The notes beneath the pieces were generated by a model that saw only the letters and a program-made list of their open reading frames with translations, ran no database searches and was not told the DNA's origin. From contig CAWZYM010000151.1 in the NCBI GenBank assembly GCA_963966185.1, positions 181,501-245,500 on the forward strand: a DNA stretch of 64,000 nt, read 5' to 3'. The DNA is from Rhabditoides inermis. Taxonomy: Eukaryota > Nematoda > Chromadorea > Rhabditida > Rhabditidae. Of the stretch, positions 41,644 through 53,731 are shown in pieces. Each line of letters opens with the position of its first letter. Position 1 is the first letter of the stretch. The position numbers were made by a program, and so were the translations under genes.

Positions 41644-42191
41644 AGGTAGTGTACCCTCTGAATCTGCGTGCATGCGTAGATATAACATGTCATTGTTTAC
41701 GATTCAAAGAGTATATTATGATAATGCAAATATACATTCTGAAACAAATTAGTTTTAAAAAATCATTTGAATATTGGAGTGAGAAATCGTAGAATCTAAT
41801 AACTTTTAATCAGCTCGGGGGTGTGTGCACAACTTGCACGAAGTTACACAATTTGACCACACTATCGGCTGTTTCATTCAAGACAATTTATTTCCATGTG
41901 TTTATATAGTTTCTTATGTCATTCTTATTTTGGACAACATTTTTAATATGTGTTTCTTTTACGAATTTGGCGGGAACAGCTGATAGAAAAATGATTCTGT
42001 TAAAAATCATAACTCATATCGTTGCGTAAATATGCGTATCATGTTGGATTTAAATAAATTTTTGAAAAATTTCAATTTCATTATTTTTCATCGCAAACAA
42101 CCACAAACGACATGAAAATACCTCTAAAAGGCATTGATAATACATTCGTGATAATTTTTAATATGGGATTCAGAGGGTACACTACCTTTAA
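41640..42191. mobile_element. TTAA-flanked MITE with perfect terminal repeats
   Basis: TTAAAGGTAGTGTACCCTCT and GAATC continue identically from both ends. No coding capacity. The left TTAA doubles as the right TTAA of the preceding element. Confidence 0.88.
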
Positions 42192-43159
42192 GAAAAATGT
42201 ATCATAACGCTCATCCTCATCTGTGAAAAGTATGCAGTCTCTCTCACACTATTTGACACAGTTCCAACAACTTATTTCAATGAAAGTAGACAGTACATTA
42301 AATTATCAACAAACATTGCATAGATGCTCAGTAATCATTTCACGGCACGGGACACCCTTGCGTCTGCGTTGCAGCGATCAGCCAGTCTTAGCTCCTCGCT
42401 TAGCAGTTATGTAGAATGAAGAATGAAGGTGGATCGAAAATCGTTGATTAAAATGTTCTTCGAAATAACAAGACGCATGGCTAGTACCGTACGACAGGAA
42501 TGTGTGAATATTCTTTATTAGTTATTTTAGTGATACCATTTAGATTAATGAACACATGCATCTATTATAATTTCATATTCTTCAATGCATCTTTTAATTA
42601 TGAGTAATACGTTTTTTTTTCAATTCTTTCACGAGTAAAATGTGATCGTCATTCTGATCACCAAGATCTGATGTTATTCTAGAAGCGTTACAAAAACATT
42701 TTGTTAAAGTGCACGCTTCTTCAGTTCATAATCACATCTGAATGATCTAATATTCTGATGAGCTGATGACTTGCTTCAAATCAGCTTTTAAATTTTAATG
42801 AAAAGTTTTAATGAAAATGCTGAAAAATGCAGCTTTATCTATCATTATAACCACTCAAAAGTAATTGCAATTTCAGACATGTCAAATCATGTTTTTGTTG
42901 ATGAACTCTGATACATTATAGGAATTCATGATAAGTACAATATATACTCAACAGAGTGCATATATAAAATGGTAGATTCACAGGTGAAAATGCTGACAAC
43001 TGATCACGTATGTAATATACTTTCCACAATCCGTATTATAGCGCATTTATCTTTGAACGCCACAATATCACAACACTAAATAATTCAAATCACTTATATA
43101 CACAATCTACTCTGCTGTCAACAAGGCAACACTGGTGGGCGTGGCTAGCGGGGGCGTGG

Positions 43160-45024
43160 CTAGAGCACCGAATCACTCTCCTCCGTCGGGAATCCGGGGA
43201 CACGCAGGAATCGGAGAGCGGGGAACGCCGTCTGGTCCTTCTGAACGTCCAGGTCACTCATTGAATGAGTGCCGTTCAGGTACGTCACCTAAAAACAAGT
43301 GATCATTTACAAAAATAGACTACAAAAAGATTTACTATCCTAATTCAGAGAAATATTTTATTATCAGACAAATTATCAACCACAGAAAAAAAAACAGGAA
43401 AGACATAAGTTGGCCCCACCGTGCAGACATTCTCGACCCACACGAGTCCCCAGTGCTTCCTTCGCTCGTGCCACTGAAGGCGCAGCTGCAGAGAGAACTC
43501 CTGACGAGCCACCTGCAACACACACAATCAACACTTCGACGAAACCTGCATGCATTATGCTAATTTGGGCAAACATGTACATGTTTCAATACAATGACAC
43601 ACTACTAGCCGGTAGGTTCTGACAAAAGTGCACGATGTACGACACGCGGGAAAAACACAGAGACGCAACCCCGCACCCACCCCGTGTGCCACCGTCTCCT
43701 CGTCTCCTGTCCGGCCCCCGCGCCGCTTGCGGTACGCAGGCGAGCGCTCCTTCACAACAACAGCCTCACGACACACCTCAAACACAACAGCGTTCATCTC
43801 ACTACTCATAGAGAGTAACAAGGATATAGCCAATTGTTCTCAGCCGAATACAAGACAGACGCTTGGATTATAACGATTTTTTCGTAATTCCTTTCAAAAA
43901 TACGATTCAATACTTGACTCTAATGTTTGGTATGCACATCACGAGCAATAGTCCGTGGACCATAGCACTACAATCAAAAACTGAATGTATACTTATCCGA
44001 GTGTCTAATCCTTGTCAAAATGTAGTGGCTACTAATTGCATGATTATCAGAGTCCATCCAGCTCACCTTTGCGTAGACAACAATACATGACTATTACATG
44101 TCTTGACTTCCACAGTCCCCACCTTTGCGTAGACCATCTCTCCTTCGATCCTCCATTTCCCCGCCAGAACCGCCGACTCCTTGGGCACCCTCTCCCGCAG
44201 AGACGACACACACGCGGCGGGTGCATCCGATGACGTCATCATCAGCATGTCACCTGCGCACACAACATGTTATGTCTGTATCGTACTCTGAATTCGGACT
44301 GATTTTGACGGACTGATTTTTAATATTGTCAAGGTATTTGTTTCGGGCATACCAACTTGCTATCGAAACATTGCGAGTTGTGAGGAGGGTCCCATTTTCT
44401 TATGAGGTGTATTATGCAAAAATTCATTTTTATCATGTGATGTGCACTAGATTAGACTAGAATTCAACTTTCACATTAAAAAAATTGAATTACAGTAGAT
44501 TAACAAAATTGACAACATGGATCATTATTAAGAATTTAAAATCCGATTCATCTTCATTTTTCTGAAGAATAAACATTGAGAAACGTTAATTAATGAAAAA
44601 TGGATGATATTATTGTGTTGTGAAAATGCTACTTTTAAAAACTAAAGTCATAATCCGTTCAGTACCCAGAATTCAAGTATGTAATTCATTGAAAAATATT
44701 CTAACGGCGTACGCAAGCGACAAATCACGGTTTTCAAATCAGTGAAATGAAAAAAAAATTATTTTGCTGAATTATCACGCGCGCATAAGCCGTTTACGTT
44801 GCTTTTTTGAAAATAACTTTCAACACTGTTCCAAAACACATTCCTCGAAACAAATTTTAATTGATTCAACAAGTTTTCTAAGCACATTTGCGTCGTCAAC
44901 CAAAGGCTTCGACGCAACCGCTGCGACCCTCCTACTCGTTGAAGCCAGGCGACAAGCGCACAAGCTAACAAAGGTTAAGTATAGGTCTCCCGCTCAAGCG
45001 CCATCCATTTTCAGGGCTAGTTGA

Positions 45025-45060
<36 letters not shown>

Positions 45061-47420
45061 ACCGACTTCCATACGTCAATCGTTTTTATCGTCATTTGTG
45101 TTGTCAATCGCTCAATCCGTTATCACATGATAACGGTCAACGCTAAACAGTCATAACTAAACTACATAGGTCATGATTTATTACATTTTTTTCTCGCTCA
45201 AGTTAAAAAAACCAAACCATCAGCGAAGAAACGCATGACGCGATAGTAGGTCACACTGTGCCATGGACGGTAGTTCTGGTCCTGAAAAAACAGCATTTTA
45301 TACACAAAAACATGTGTGATGTTTCTTGTGTCTGAAAAGAAGAAGACATAAAAATCATCATTTCACAGCTGCGTAGGGAGATCAGCAAAAGACCAAACAA
45401 TATCCCAACTTTCCGAACAATCCGCAAAACCGTTTGACGTATGCATAGTCATAATTACGATTTATTGAATAACAACCACAACAAGGAAACAGACGTTGGA
45501 GATTAACAGACACATCCCTACAATACGAACAAAAAGCGATCGAGTACTAAACTGATAAGTGAAAGCGACACAACATTGCGTCAGTTATTTTTTTTAGTTT
45601 CCAGACAATATATAGCCCACAGTTAGGAACAAAAAAAATCACAGTTAGGTATAAAGTCATCTAGAACATGAACAAATGATGGTAGAAGATTTTTGCGTCT
45701 AGTGGAAAGGATGACTAGTTGGGCACTTGCATATTTTTGATTGGTTGATCGATAAAGTGATAGGTTCTAACCTGGAATCCGGTCTCGCCGTGTCGGATGT
45801 AGGTGCTCTTGGAGGCGTAGATACCGTGATGGAGAAGATGGGGCGAAGCCAGCCACACGTCCCGCCACGACGAGAAACTGGAAACGGGAAAAGGAGGTTT
45901 TTCGTACAGCGTTAATCTCACTCAAGAATATGGCCGCTCGCAACCGCAAACATGACGAGTGTAATCAGCAACTCACCTTCGCATCATTTTAATAATCATT
46001 TCTTTGCAATACGAAGACGATCCACACACATCTACTCGTGGCGTATTGGCAGCCATTTTCAAACTGCATTTCTAAAAAAAAACCGACTGGCCGCTCCTAT
46101 CAGAAATAGACTTTAAAAAGTACATACTTATTATGCATTTTAAACTACAGTTACAGTGTACAAATATCTCTTATTAACATAATCCAGGTTTGAAGAACAA
46201 ATCTCCAGGCTAAGAACTTCATACATACGATTGCGATAAGTAGATAAATATGAATCCCGAGATCCTAATCCATCTCTTTTCATTATATTTTTCTATACAC
46301 TCTAGTGCAAGAGCACATGAATGATCAGTCACGCTTACACTTATCATTCCGAACATGGCTATAAAACGTTAATCTCTCACGAAAAAAACAGGCAATTTTT
46401 GAGCTGGCACGCTATCATCGAAATTACTATAATTCATTACAAATGGTGAAGGGGACGAAAAGTCCGATGAAAAACATATGACTGTGTCTTGCGGACAATG
46501 TTTGAACTCTAATAAAAAATTCTTCCGATTACCTTCCACTCTGCCACTTCCGCTCCGGCTGACTGATCGAGCGATGGCAGATCGCGCGCCACAATTCAGA
46601 GTCCCTGAAATAACTGACTACATTTTGGACAAACAATTCTCGAGCTACACAGAAACCATATTCCATGTCTACTGTCTACATATCCCAACCGCTAAACTCG
46701 CAACTTGCAACACAGTTCACACCACAGAAAGCCCCCCTCTCGAACCTGGCTGCGACATAGAAGGCTGCGCACACCCCACTGGCTGCCTCGAGGGAGCGCA
46801 CGTCCAGCTCCCGCGAGACGAGAGTGCGCAGAAGGAGATGCACCAACTCCGCTGGAAGCCAGCAGAATGGGGAGTCGCCTGGAGAAGGTTAGAAATTATA
46901 ACTGAGCGCAGTCCAGAGTCAGAGTAGCAATTAAAAAAGAGTAGCAACCAAAAAGCAATTATTACACATCATAAATCGTCGACGATTCATATTCTCAAAG
47001 TAACATATTTTCCGTAGAGCACGAGGATAAATGTGACAGGCAGTCCTACATCGCATCCCATCATTATTACAACCGGCGATTGATTGATCATAGTTTCATA
47101 TCCATACATATCCATACTCGCTCCAGACGGGGCCGAAACCGAAAGCACCCGAAGCACCCAGGACTAACCGTTTAATAGTCCGCGGGACATGAACTGACTA
47201 ACCACAATCCACGAACAATATCGATCATGTAAATCTCTGCCATGACTGACCATCAGTGTCCGGCTGCGCAGTCAGCCCACCGTACTCGTCTCGCATGCGG
47301 GCGGTGAGGCGGTCGACCAGACTGCCCCCTTTCCCCTCTTCCTCCTCTCCCTCCCTCTCCCCCTCAGCCACACGAGAAGACGAGCGGACGCGGGGCTGCT
47401 GCTGCTGGAACACAATCACG

Positions 47421-47456
<36 letters not shown>

Positions 47457-50400
47457 CCTCGCTCTCTCTCTCTCTCTCTCCCTCTCTCTCCACCCGTCTC
47501 CATACCTTGACCACTTGTGGTGGACACACCCTCCGCTCTATATCCGGCACAAGTCGGAACGCCTTCGTGTACCTGAGTAGAACATGTAAGCTCAAATTAT
47601 TCTTCTACCGTAACTCTTATTTTTTTCAAATTGTTTTGTAAAATTAGAATACTCATATAACCAAACTGAAATCTACAAAATTCATCCTCGTGGTAGCCAA
47701 TAGACGGGTCACTGCCATCAAGAAATCAAGACGCCCCACGCCACCCAATCAATCAGACAATCAATCGTTTATCCGGAATCGTTATATTTGAATATGACAA
47801 CACAATCATAATGATATGAAGCATACAGTAGTGCCTAAGATGCTAGATACATAGGCTAACGCCGGGAAAGACAGGTAGGCTGACGAGGTTAGTGGTGGGA
47901 AGACGATACTTGATCGATAATCATTCCTGGACCATTAGAGTACCATTCTTGACGTGTAGAGCTCCGAGGGTCCCTTTGCTTTCATGCCAATTAGTATCTC
48001 CTCGCGCCATAGCTGCTTCCACATGAGGGTACTTCCCGCCGCCTCACTGGTTACTCGGGAAGGATTCTTGTCGATGACCGAACATTCGGCGGCGGTGGGG
48101 AAAAATGAGGACCCGACCGCACGCCGCGGGGAAAAGAAGAAGAATACCTGAATAGAACCACGTCACCCAACACTCCCCTATTGACGTCGTCGTAAACCAA
48201 GCTATTCTCTGCTCATTAGAACAACTTCAAAAAAAAAATCAGAGTGCAGGATGTTGCCTGACCTGCGCACAGCCTCGCTCATGTCTCCCTTCCGCTCCAA
48301 CTCCACTCCCTCCAGGAACCACTGCCGCGCCTGCTCCTCCTCCTTCTCCTCCAGCTCCCTCTCCCTCTTCTCCTCCTCCTCCTTCTCCTCCGTCTTCAAG
48401 TGCTTCCCACCCGTCAGCTCCGACTTCCATTGGTGCCTGAAATTGTTTCAATAACAATAACGCATATTATGTTTCAACTGCTAGTAATAACTACGGAAGA
48501 CACCCGGAGTGGAATTAAAGTCCCCAAAAAATTCGAACTAATTTCAAAATATTTTGAAAAATCTCGGAAATAATTGCGAGTTTATTCCGAATTTTTCGCG
48601 AACTTGAAACTCAAAATATTTTGAACTAGTGCAATCAACGGGAAATGGCAGTGGAATCCTCATACATTTCAAGCCAATAGTCAAATAGTACTGTGGGTTA
48701 CGACGTATTTCAAAGATTTTCGCTTGCTGAATCGTGTTCATGTGTTAAGTACAAATGCTTCTTTATTTGACAGCCACAAGGGATCCACGTCTAGGTTTTC
48801 GAATTGTGAAACATATTGAACGGGTCACAGCCCCAAAAGGCAATAAATATCAGTGAGCCCCGGATATCGATTGATATCGATCGATATCGATAAGATTTTG
48901 ATAAGATATCGAACTTTTCATATTTGAGGTGAACATTATACGTTTCAATGGTACCATTCGAATCAAATTGAGAAGAGTTTCACAGCAATATGTTTTATGT
49001 GTAAATTTAAAATAATCACCGTAACCTAAAATCGGGTTACAGTAGTCTTATACTTGTCTGAGAATGCATCATGTAGCACGTACACGTGTTAGATGAGTGA
49101 TATCGATTGTTTGGATATGTTATCAATGAAACGTATCACGTCTCCCTAGTTCCGTAGACTATGTTGAAGCGAAATGAAGCGTCACAACCAGCGAAACAAC
49201 CCTTTTCCATCAACCTCAGAGATGTTTCAATCGCCTGCGCACACACTCGCCCACTTCAAAATATTTTGAACGTCGCCGAAAAACTGCGAGGCAAAGCTTC
49301 CCTATCTCAGCTTTATTTCAAAGTTTCTCTGTCTCTCTCATGTAACACACTGTTTCGTCGATTTTCTAGCTCAAAAACGTTGAACTTGTTCAAATTTTTC
49401 TCAACATTAGTTCGAACTATTTGCAAAAACTGCGAACTGTGACTGTCAATTTTCGGAAACAATTTGAACTTTTCTTTGTCTCTCTCGTTTTGCACACTCT
49501 TTCGCGCGCTCTCACACCAAAAGTTCGCGAGGAGTTCAAAATATTTTGAATTTAGTTCGAACTTATTTCGAACTTTTTTGGGGACTTTAATCCCACTCCC
49601 GACAATTGAAGGAACGTACCACTCTAAAATTTGTGTGTAAACTACGACTACCACGTGAAAGAACATGAAAATAAAATCACTTTTCATCAATAAACTTTAT
49701 GCTAAAAATGAAGATAGGGTGTAGAAAACGGATTACGAAGTTGTGTATTTCGTAGTGAGAAATACCGAAATGTGCCGTAGATGCACAACGCACACTTCGA
49801 AAACCAAAAAAAAACAAAAATTTGTATGCTCATATGACTATCAATGATAATCATATGTGCAAATACACGCAATGACATATGTAACATTCCATTAAATAAT
49901 GTGCTTTGTGCGTAGGGAATGTGCTACGGCACATTTGGTATTTCTCACTACGAAATACACAAACTTCGCGCGGCGTTTTCTACACATTATCTTCATTTTT
50001 AGCATATAGTTCATTGATGAAAAGTGTGTGTATTTTCACGTATTTTTACGTAGCAGTCGTAGTTTTAACAGAAAAATTAGAGTGGTACGTTCCTTTAATA
50101 AATTGTACATTATATGTAAGGTTTGACGAATACCTCTCCACATTCGCATCATCCGCCCGGCGTTTGCATCTGTACCCTCACAAATACAGTATGCATACAG
50201 CTACAGTAACCCTACCGTACCTGAACGACTCGAGCTCCCTCTCCGGATCGAGGTGTTCCTTCGGCAGCGGCACCACTTGGTCGCCTCCCTCCACGTCCTG
50301 CTCTTCCACAAACAACGGAAGCATCAGGTCCTGCAACGAATGTTTGAGACCACCCACGAAGCAAATGTTCACTAATAGACACGCATAACTGTAAACACTC

Positions 50401-50498
50401 ACCTGCTCGACACTGGCCGCGATCGCCGCATCATCGGCTGCTGCCGGTGGCACCGTTCCCGCCTTCTTCTTGCCCTTGTTCTTCTTCGATCGAGGCAT
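43160..50498 (-). CDS. FBXO9: FBXO9-type F-box protein, complete
   Basis: Substrate receptor of an SCF ubiquitin ligase; 486 aa (human about 447). Exons: 50498-50403, 50330-50221, 48436-48263, 47572-47506, 47404-47251, 46878-46746, 46063-45977, 45877-45772, 45281-45218, 44253-44123, 43797-43681, 43512-43420, 43288-43160; phases agree throughout. The N-terminus is MPRSKKNKGKKK. There follow an acidic/Glu-rich helix and TPR-like segment (ARQWFLEGVELERKGD, AFRLVPDIE) and the F-box (CWLPAELVHLLLRTLVSREL, AASGVCAAFY). The FBXO9 core follows: SSWRDVW, GIYASKSTYIRHGE, RPWHSVTYYRVMRFFADG, MLMMTSSDAP. Exon 7 (46063-45977) is the least certain. GA/CT microsatellites fill several introns. The TTCCAG acceptor 12 nt upstream of the ATG fits trans-splicing. 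Confidence 0.93.
49606..50098. mobile_element. MITE of the 28287-28810 family in FBXO9 intron 2
   Basis: Ends AAGGAACGTACCACTCTAA in inverted orientation; the right flank is TTAA, the left TTGA (mutated). An internal inverted pair is around 49740-49800 and 49915-49970 (GTGTATTTCGTAGTGAGAAA). Confidence 0.8.
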
Positions 50499-50831
50499 AG
50501 CGGAGAATCACTGGAACTCACAGTGAAACCAACGATTTCGATTTCACAGTTGTTGTCCGGAGTCGCCGTCAAGGGATCAACAACAACAGCCGCCTCTCTC
50601 CTCTCCCTGCCAAAGATATTGCAACGTTTCGCGAGACGTGTTTTTACTAGACAACAAGCAAGAGACAGAGAGATCAAAAGATATGTATTTATAACATTCA
50701 AACACCTACAAACTACAACACGCATTCAAATACCCTTTCCTGAGGAGCACAATTCAATACCTTAATACACTCTACCGTATTACTACAGTACATCTACCTA
50801 TAACGCTACAGTACGTCTAACTACAGTACGT

Positions 50832-51076
50832 CTACAGATCCGAGAGGTAGGGCGTCTGCGACAGATCGCCAATCGCCGCCAGCGCGAGTCGCTTCATCAC
50901 CGTCGACGCCACCTGGCATACATACCGTAGTCCAGTACCAAGTACAGTATGCTACCGTACCTTGTTGACGTCGTTCTCGCTGACGGTGGCGATCATGTGG
51001 GCCATCTCCCTGGGGCTGACCACCTCGCCAGTGGCCAGCAGCTGGGTCGCCGCGTCCAGGGAGAGCTACAATGTCC

Positions 51077-51118
<42 letters not shown>

Positions 51119-53099
51119 CCCCTCCCAACCTCGCTGGCCTTCTCTGCCCTGGTGATAACAGCGACGGCCGCCGAACGCCTCGCCGCCGCCAGCTCAGTCG
51201 CATCGATCTGCAACACAGTCAATGCCAAATCTCACCTCTCCAATCCCTTTTCCTCCATACTTCCTTCACAACTTTATCTTGAATCATGAGTCAATGTCAG
51301 AACAGACCATCATCTTCCCTTGCCCTTAAGATCATTCCATCATCTTCCCTTGCCCCCGAGTGGTCGGTCCCCCCAGTTTATTTTCCCCGTCGCACCAGCC
51401 AAGCCCGGTCTACGTGGACAATTGCTGGATCAACGGTACCCGCTACATGTTCGTTGCTGGCTTTGGAATTTGAGGAATCCTCGGAGAACGGAGTTGAACC
51501 CGCCGAGTACACTTTCTACAATGGCTGTCGCGACGTCAACCTAAGCGTGAGACCAAGCACACCACCCCTCCTTCACGTCGGATCCCGACAAGAAGGAACC
51601 ACCGACAGATACTTCACGCAAACTGAACCCTTTTGTGTTTCATTTCCGTTGTTGTATTCTTGATATCGGCAGTAAATCAATGAGTCAATGATACCAGTAT
51701 AACAATGTATATCCCCTCACTCACATCACTCGCCAGTGCTTTCATCGCCTTGACCACCTCGGGTAGTATGGCGTGCATGCGGTGCCCGTCCGCCTCCACC
51801 CGCACCCCCAGCAGGCCGGTGTCCGAGTGCAGCTGAATAACAGAGACACTAACCACAAAACCACACAGAATAATATTCAACTTTTCATCCAAAGGGGAGT
51901 GTACAGCGACCAACAATTGAGACAGCCCTTGTTGAAGCGAAATGAAGCGTCACAACCAGCGAAACAACCTTTTTCCATCAACCTCAGAGATTTGTTGGAG
52001 GCGCTGTGGCTCACTCGCCACAGCGCCTCCAACAAATCTCTCTCTTTCTCTCTCCCTCTCTCTCCCCCACCCACCTCGTGTACCGCTGCCACACGCACTC
52101 CGGGCGCCATGTTCGCCGCCTTGGCCACCGCAAGAGACACGCTGCCTGAAACACAACAATCCATACAACCACTTCGACAGATCACTTCATGTTTCAATCT
52201 TTTAACTCAACACGTCGCTAATCGCTATCAAATTATCAGACAACTGCCTGATACGCACATTTGAAACCCCGCTCGACGCTTCGACGCTTCCTACTCACAA
52301 CTATGAGTGTTGATACTTGCTACACACGCTGCATACGCAGACAACAACAAATCATACCACAATACATGTAAGTTTCACCCACACAACAATATCCACTCTC
52401 ACTTTTTCACAGTAATCAACTTTTTGTTCAATAACCAAAAACCTATCCATTCATATCAATACACTGCCAAATAGATCCACAAAAATACGGAAAACACACG
52501 CTCTACTTCTACGTTTCAGTCTCACAACAATACGCGCTGTCAGAAAACACCACAATACAGCTTCCTCATAGATAGTAAAAACTGTCGCACGCACCCCTGT
52601 CGACAATGGCGGCGAATACAGCCTGCGCGGCCACAGTGCGCGGGTCCTGCACACCCACGGCCTCTCCCACAAGGGCCACAGACGCCCGCGAGCCGCCGGC
52701 AGACTTGCGCACCTCGCCGCCAAGGAAGGGGGACGGGACGGGGGGACGACCGCCCTGAGAAGAGACAGAGTGGAGAGAAAGAAGAGAGAGAGAGAGAGGG
52801 AGAGAGAGAGATAAGGGAGAGAGACCTCACCTTGACGGCAGGAATGGCGGCCTGGTTGGCTGCGAACGCGACGAGATCGTCGTGGTTGACGTTCACTCCG
52901 GTGATCACACAGCTGCCCGTCGTCTGGAACAGGGGCGATCATCTCTCTCTCCTCTCTCCCTCTCTCCCCTCTCTCTCACACGCTCTTTCCTTCCCCTCTC
53001 TCTCTCCCTCTCTCTCTCTCTCCCTCTCTCTCTCCCTCTCTCTCCCTCTTTCTCTCTCTCTCCTTCTCCCTCTCTCTCTCCTTCTCCTTCTCTCTCTCC

Positions 53100-53146
<47 letters not shown>

Positions 53147-53690
53147 TCTCTCTCTCTCCTTCTCTCTCTCTCTCCTTTCTCAAATCTCTCACTCTCTTCT
53201 TCCCCATCTCTACGCATCCACCCTTCCTCACCATATGCGCGGCGGCAAAGTCCTCCAGCTGTGTGTAGTTGTACTTTCCGACCGCGTAGCTCGGCGCCAA
53301 CAGCGGCTGCGCCAGCGAGCCGTTCCTCAAACACACTAAACATACTCGACATGTCCCTTTCCCACTTTGCATAATACTACCGCCAATCAAACTAAACACC
53401 CCAAAAACAAGTTTCACCACCCATACAACATAAACCACTCGAATGCATCGTCAATAGGCACAAATGAAATCAAAACAAATAAATGATACACCTGACGATA
53501 CCCCCATCCCCCTCCCTCCGCCCACCTATACGCGGCCCTGTGCAGCATCTCGCCGAGTCTGTCCCTCACCAGTCCGTCCGCCCGGACAGTGTCCACCCGG
53601 TCGGACAGGTCCCACGCCTTCATCGCCGGACGGGATAGCTCCGCCGACAGGGACACCGCCACCGGGACAGAGGAGCGCGGCTGCGAGGGC

Positions 53691-53731
<41 letters not shown>

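Larger units (their letters stand above)
37237..43159. other. Gene-poor spacer with dispersed repeats
   Basis: No supported gene. Apart from the elements listed separately it holds two divergent copies of a repeat (about 38370-39640 and 42220-42790). Both share GCAGCGATSAGCCWGTCTTA, CGCTTAGCRGTTATGTAG, GCATGGCTAGTACC and a GATCTGATG...GAGCTGATG-like tail. Confidence 0.5.

Noticed and set aside
46478..46927. 149-codon plus-strand open frame
   Set aside because: Antisense shadow of the FBXO9 F-box exon (46746-46878) plus intron.
51286..51663. 125-codon plus-strand open frame
   Set aside because: Lies in a UQCRC2 intron, contains an internally repeated segment shared with GART introns, and looks like no protein I know.
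52832..53438. Ser/Leu- and Arg/Glu-rich open frames up to 180 codons
   Set aside because: Produced by CT/GA repeats in UQCRC2 introns; real exons of that gene flank them.
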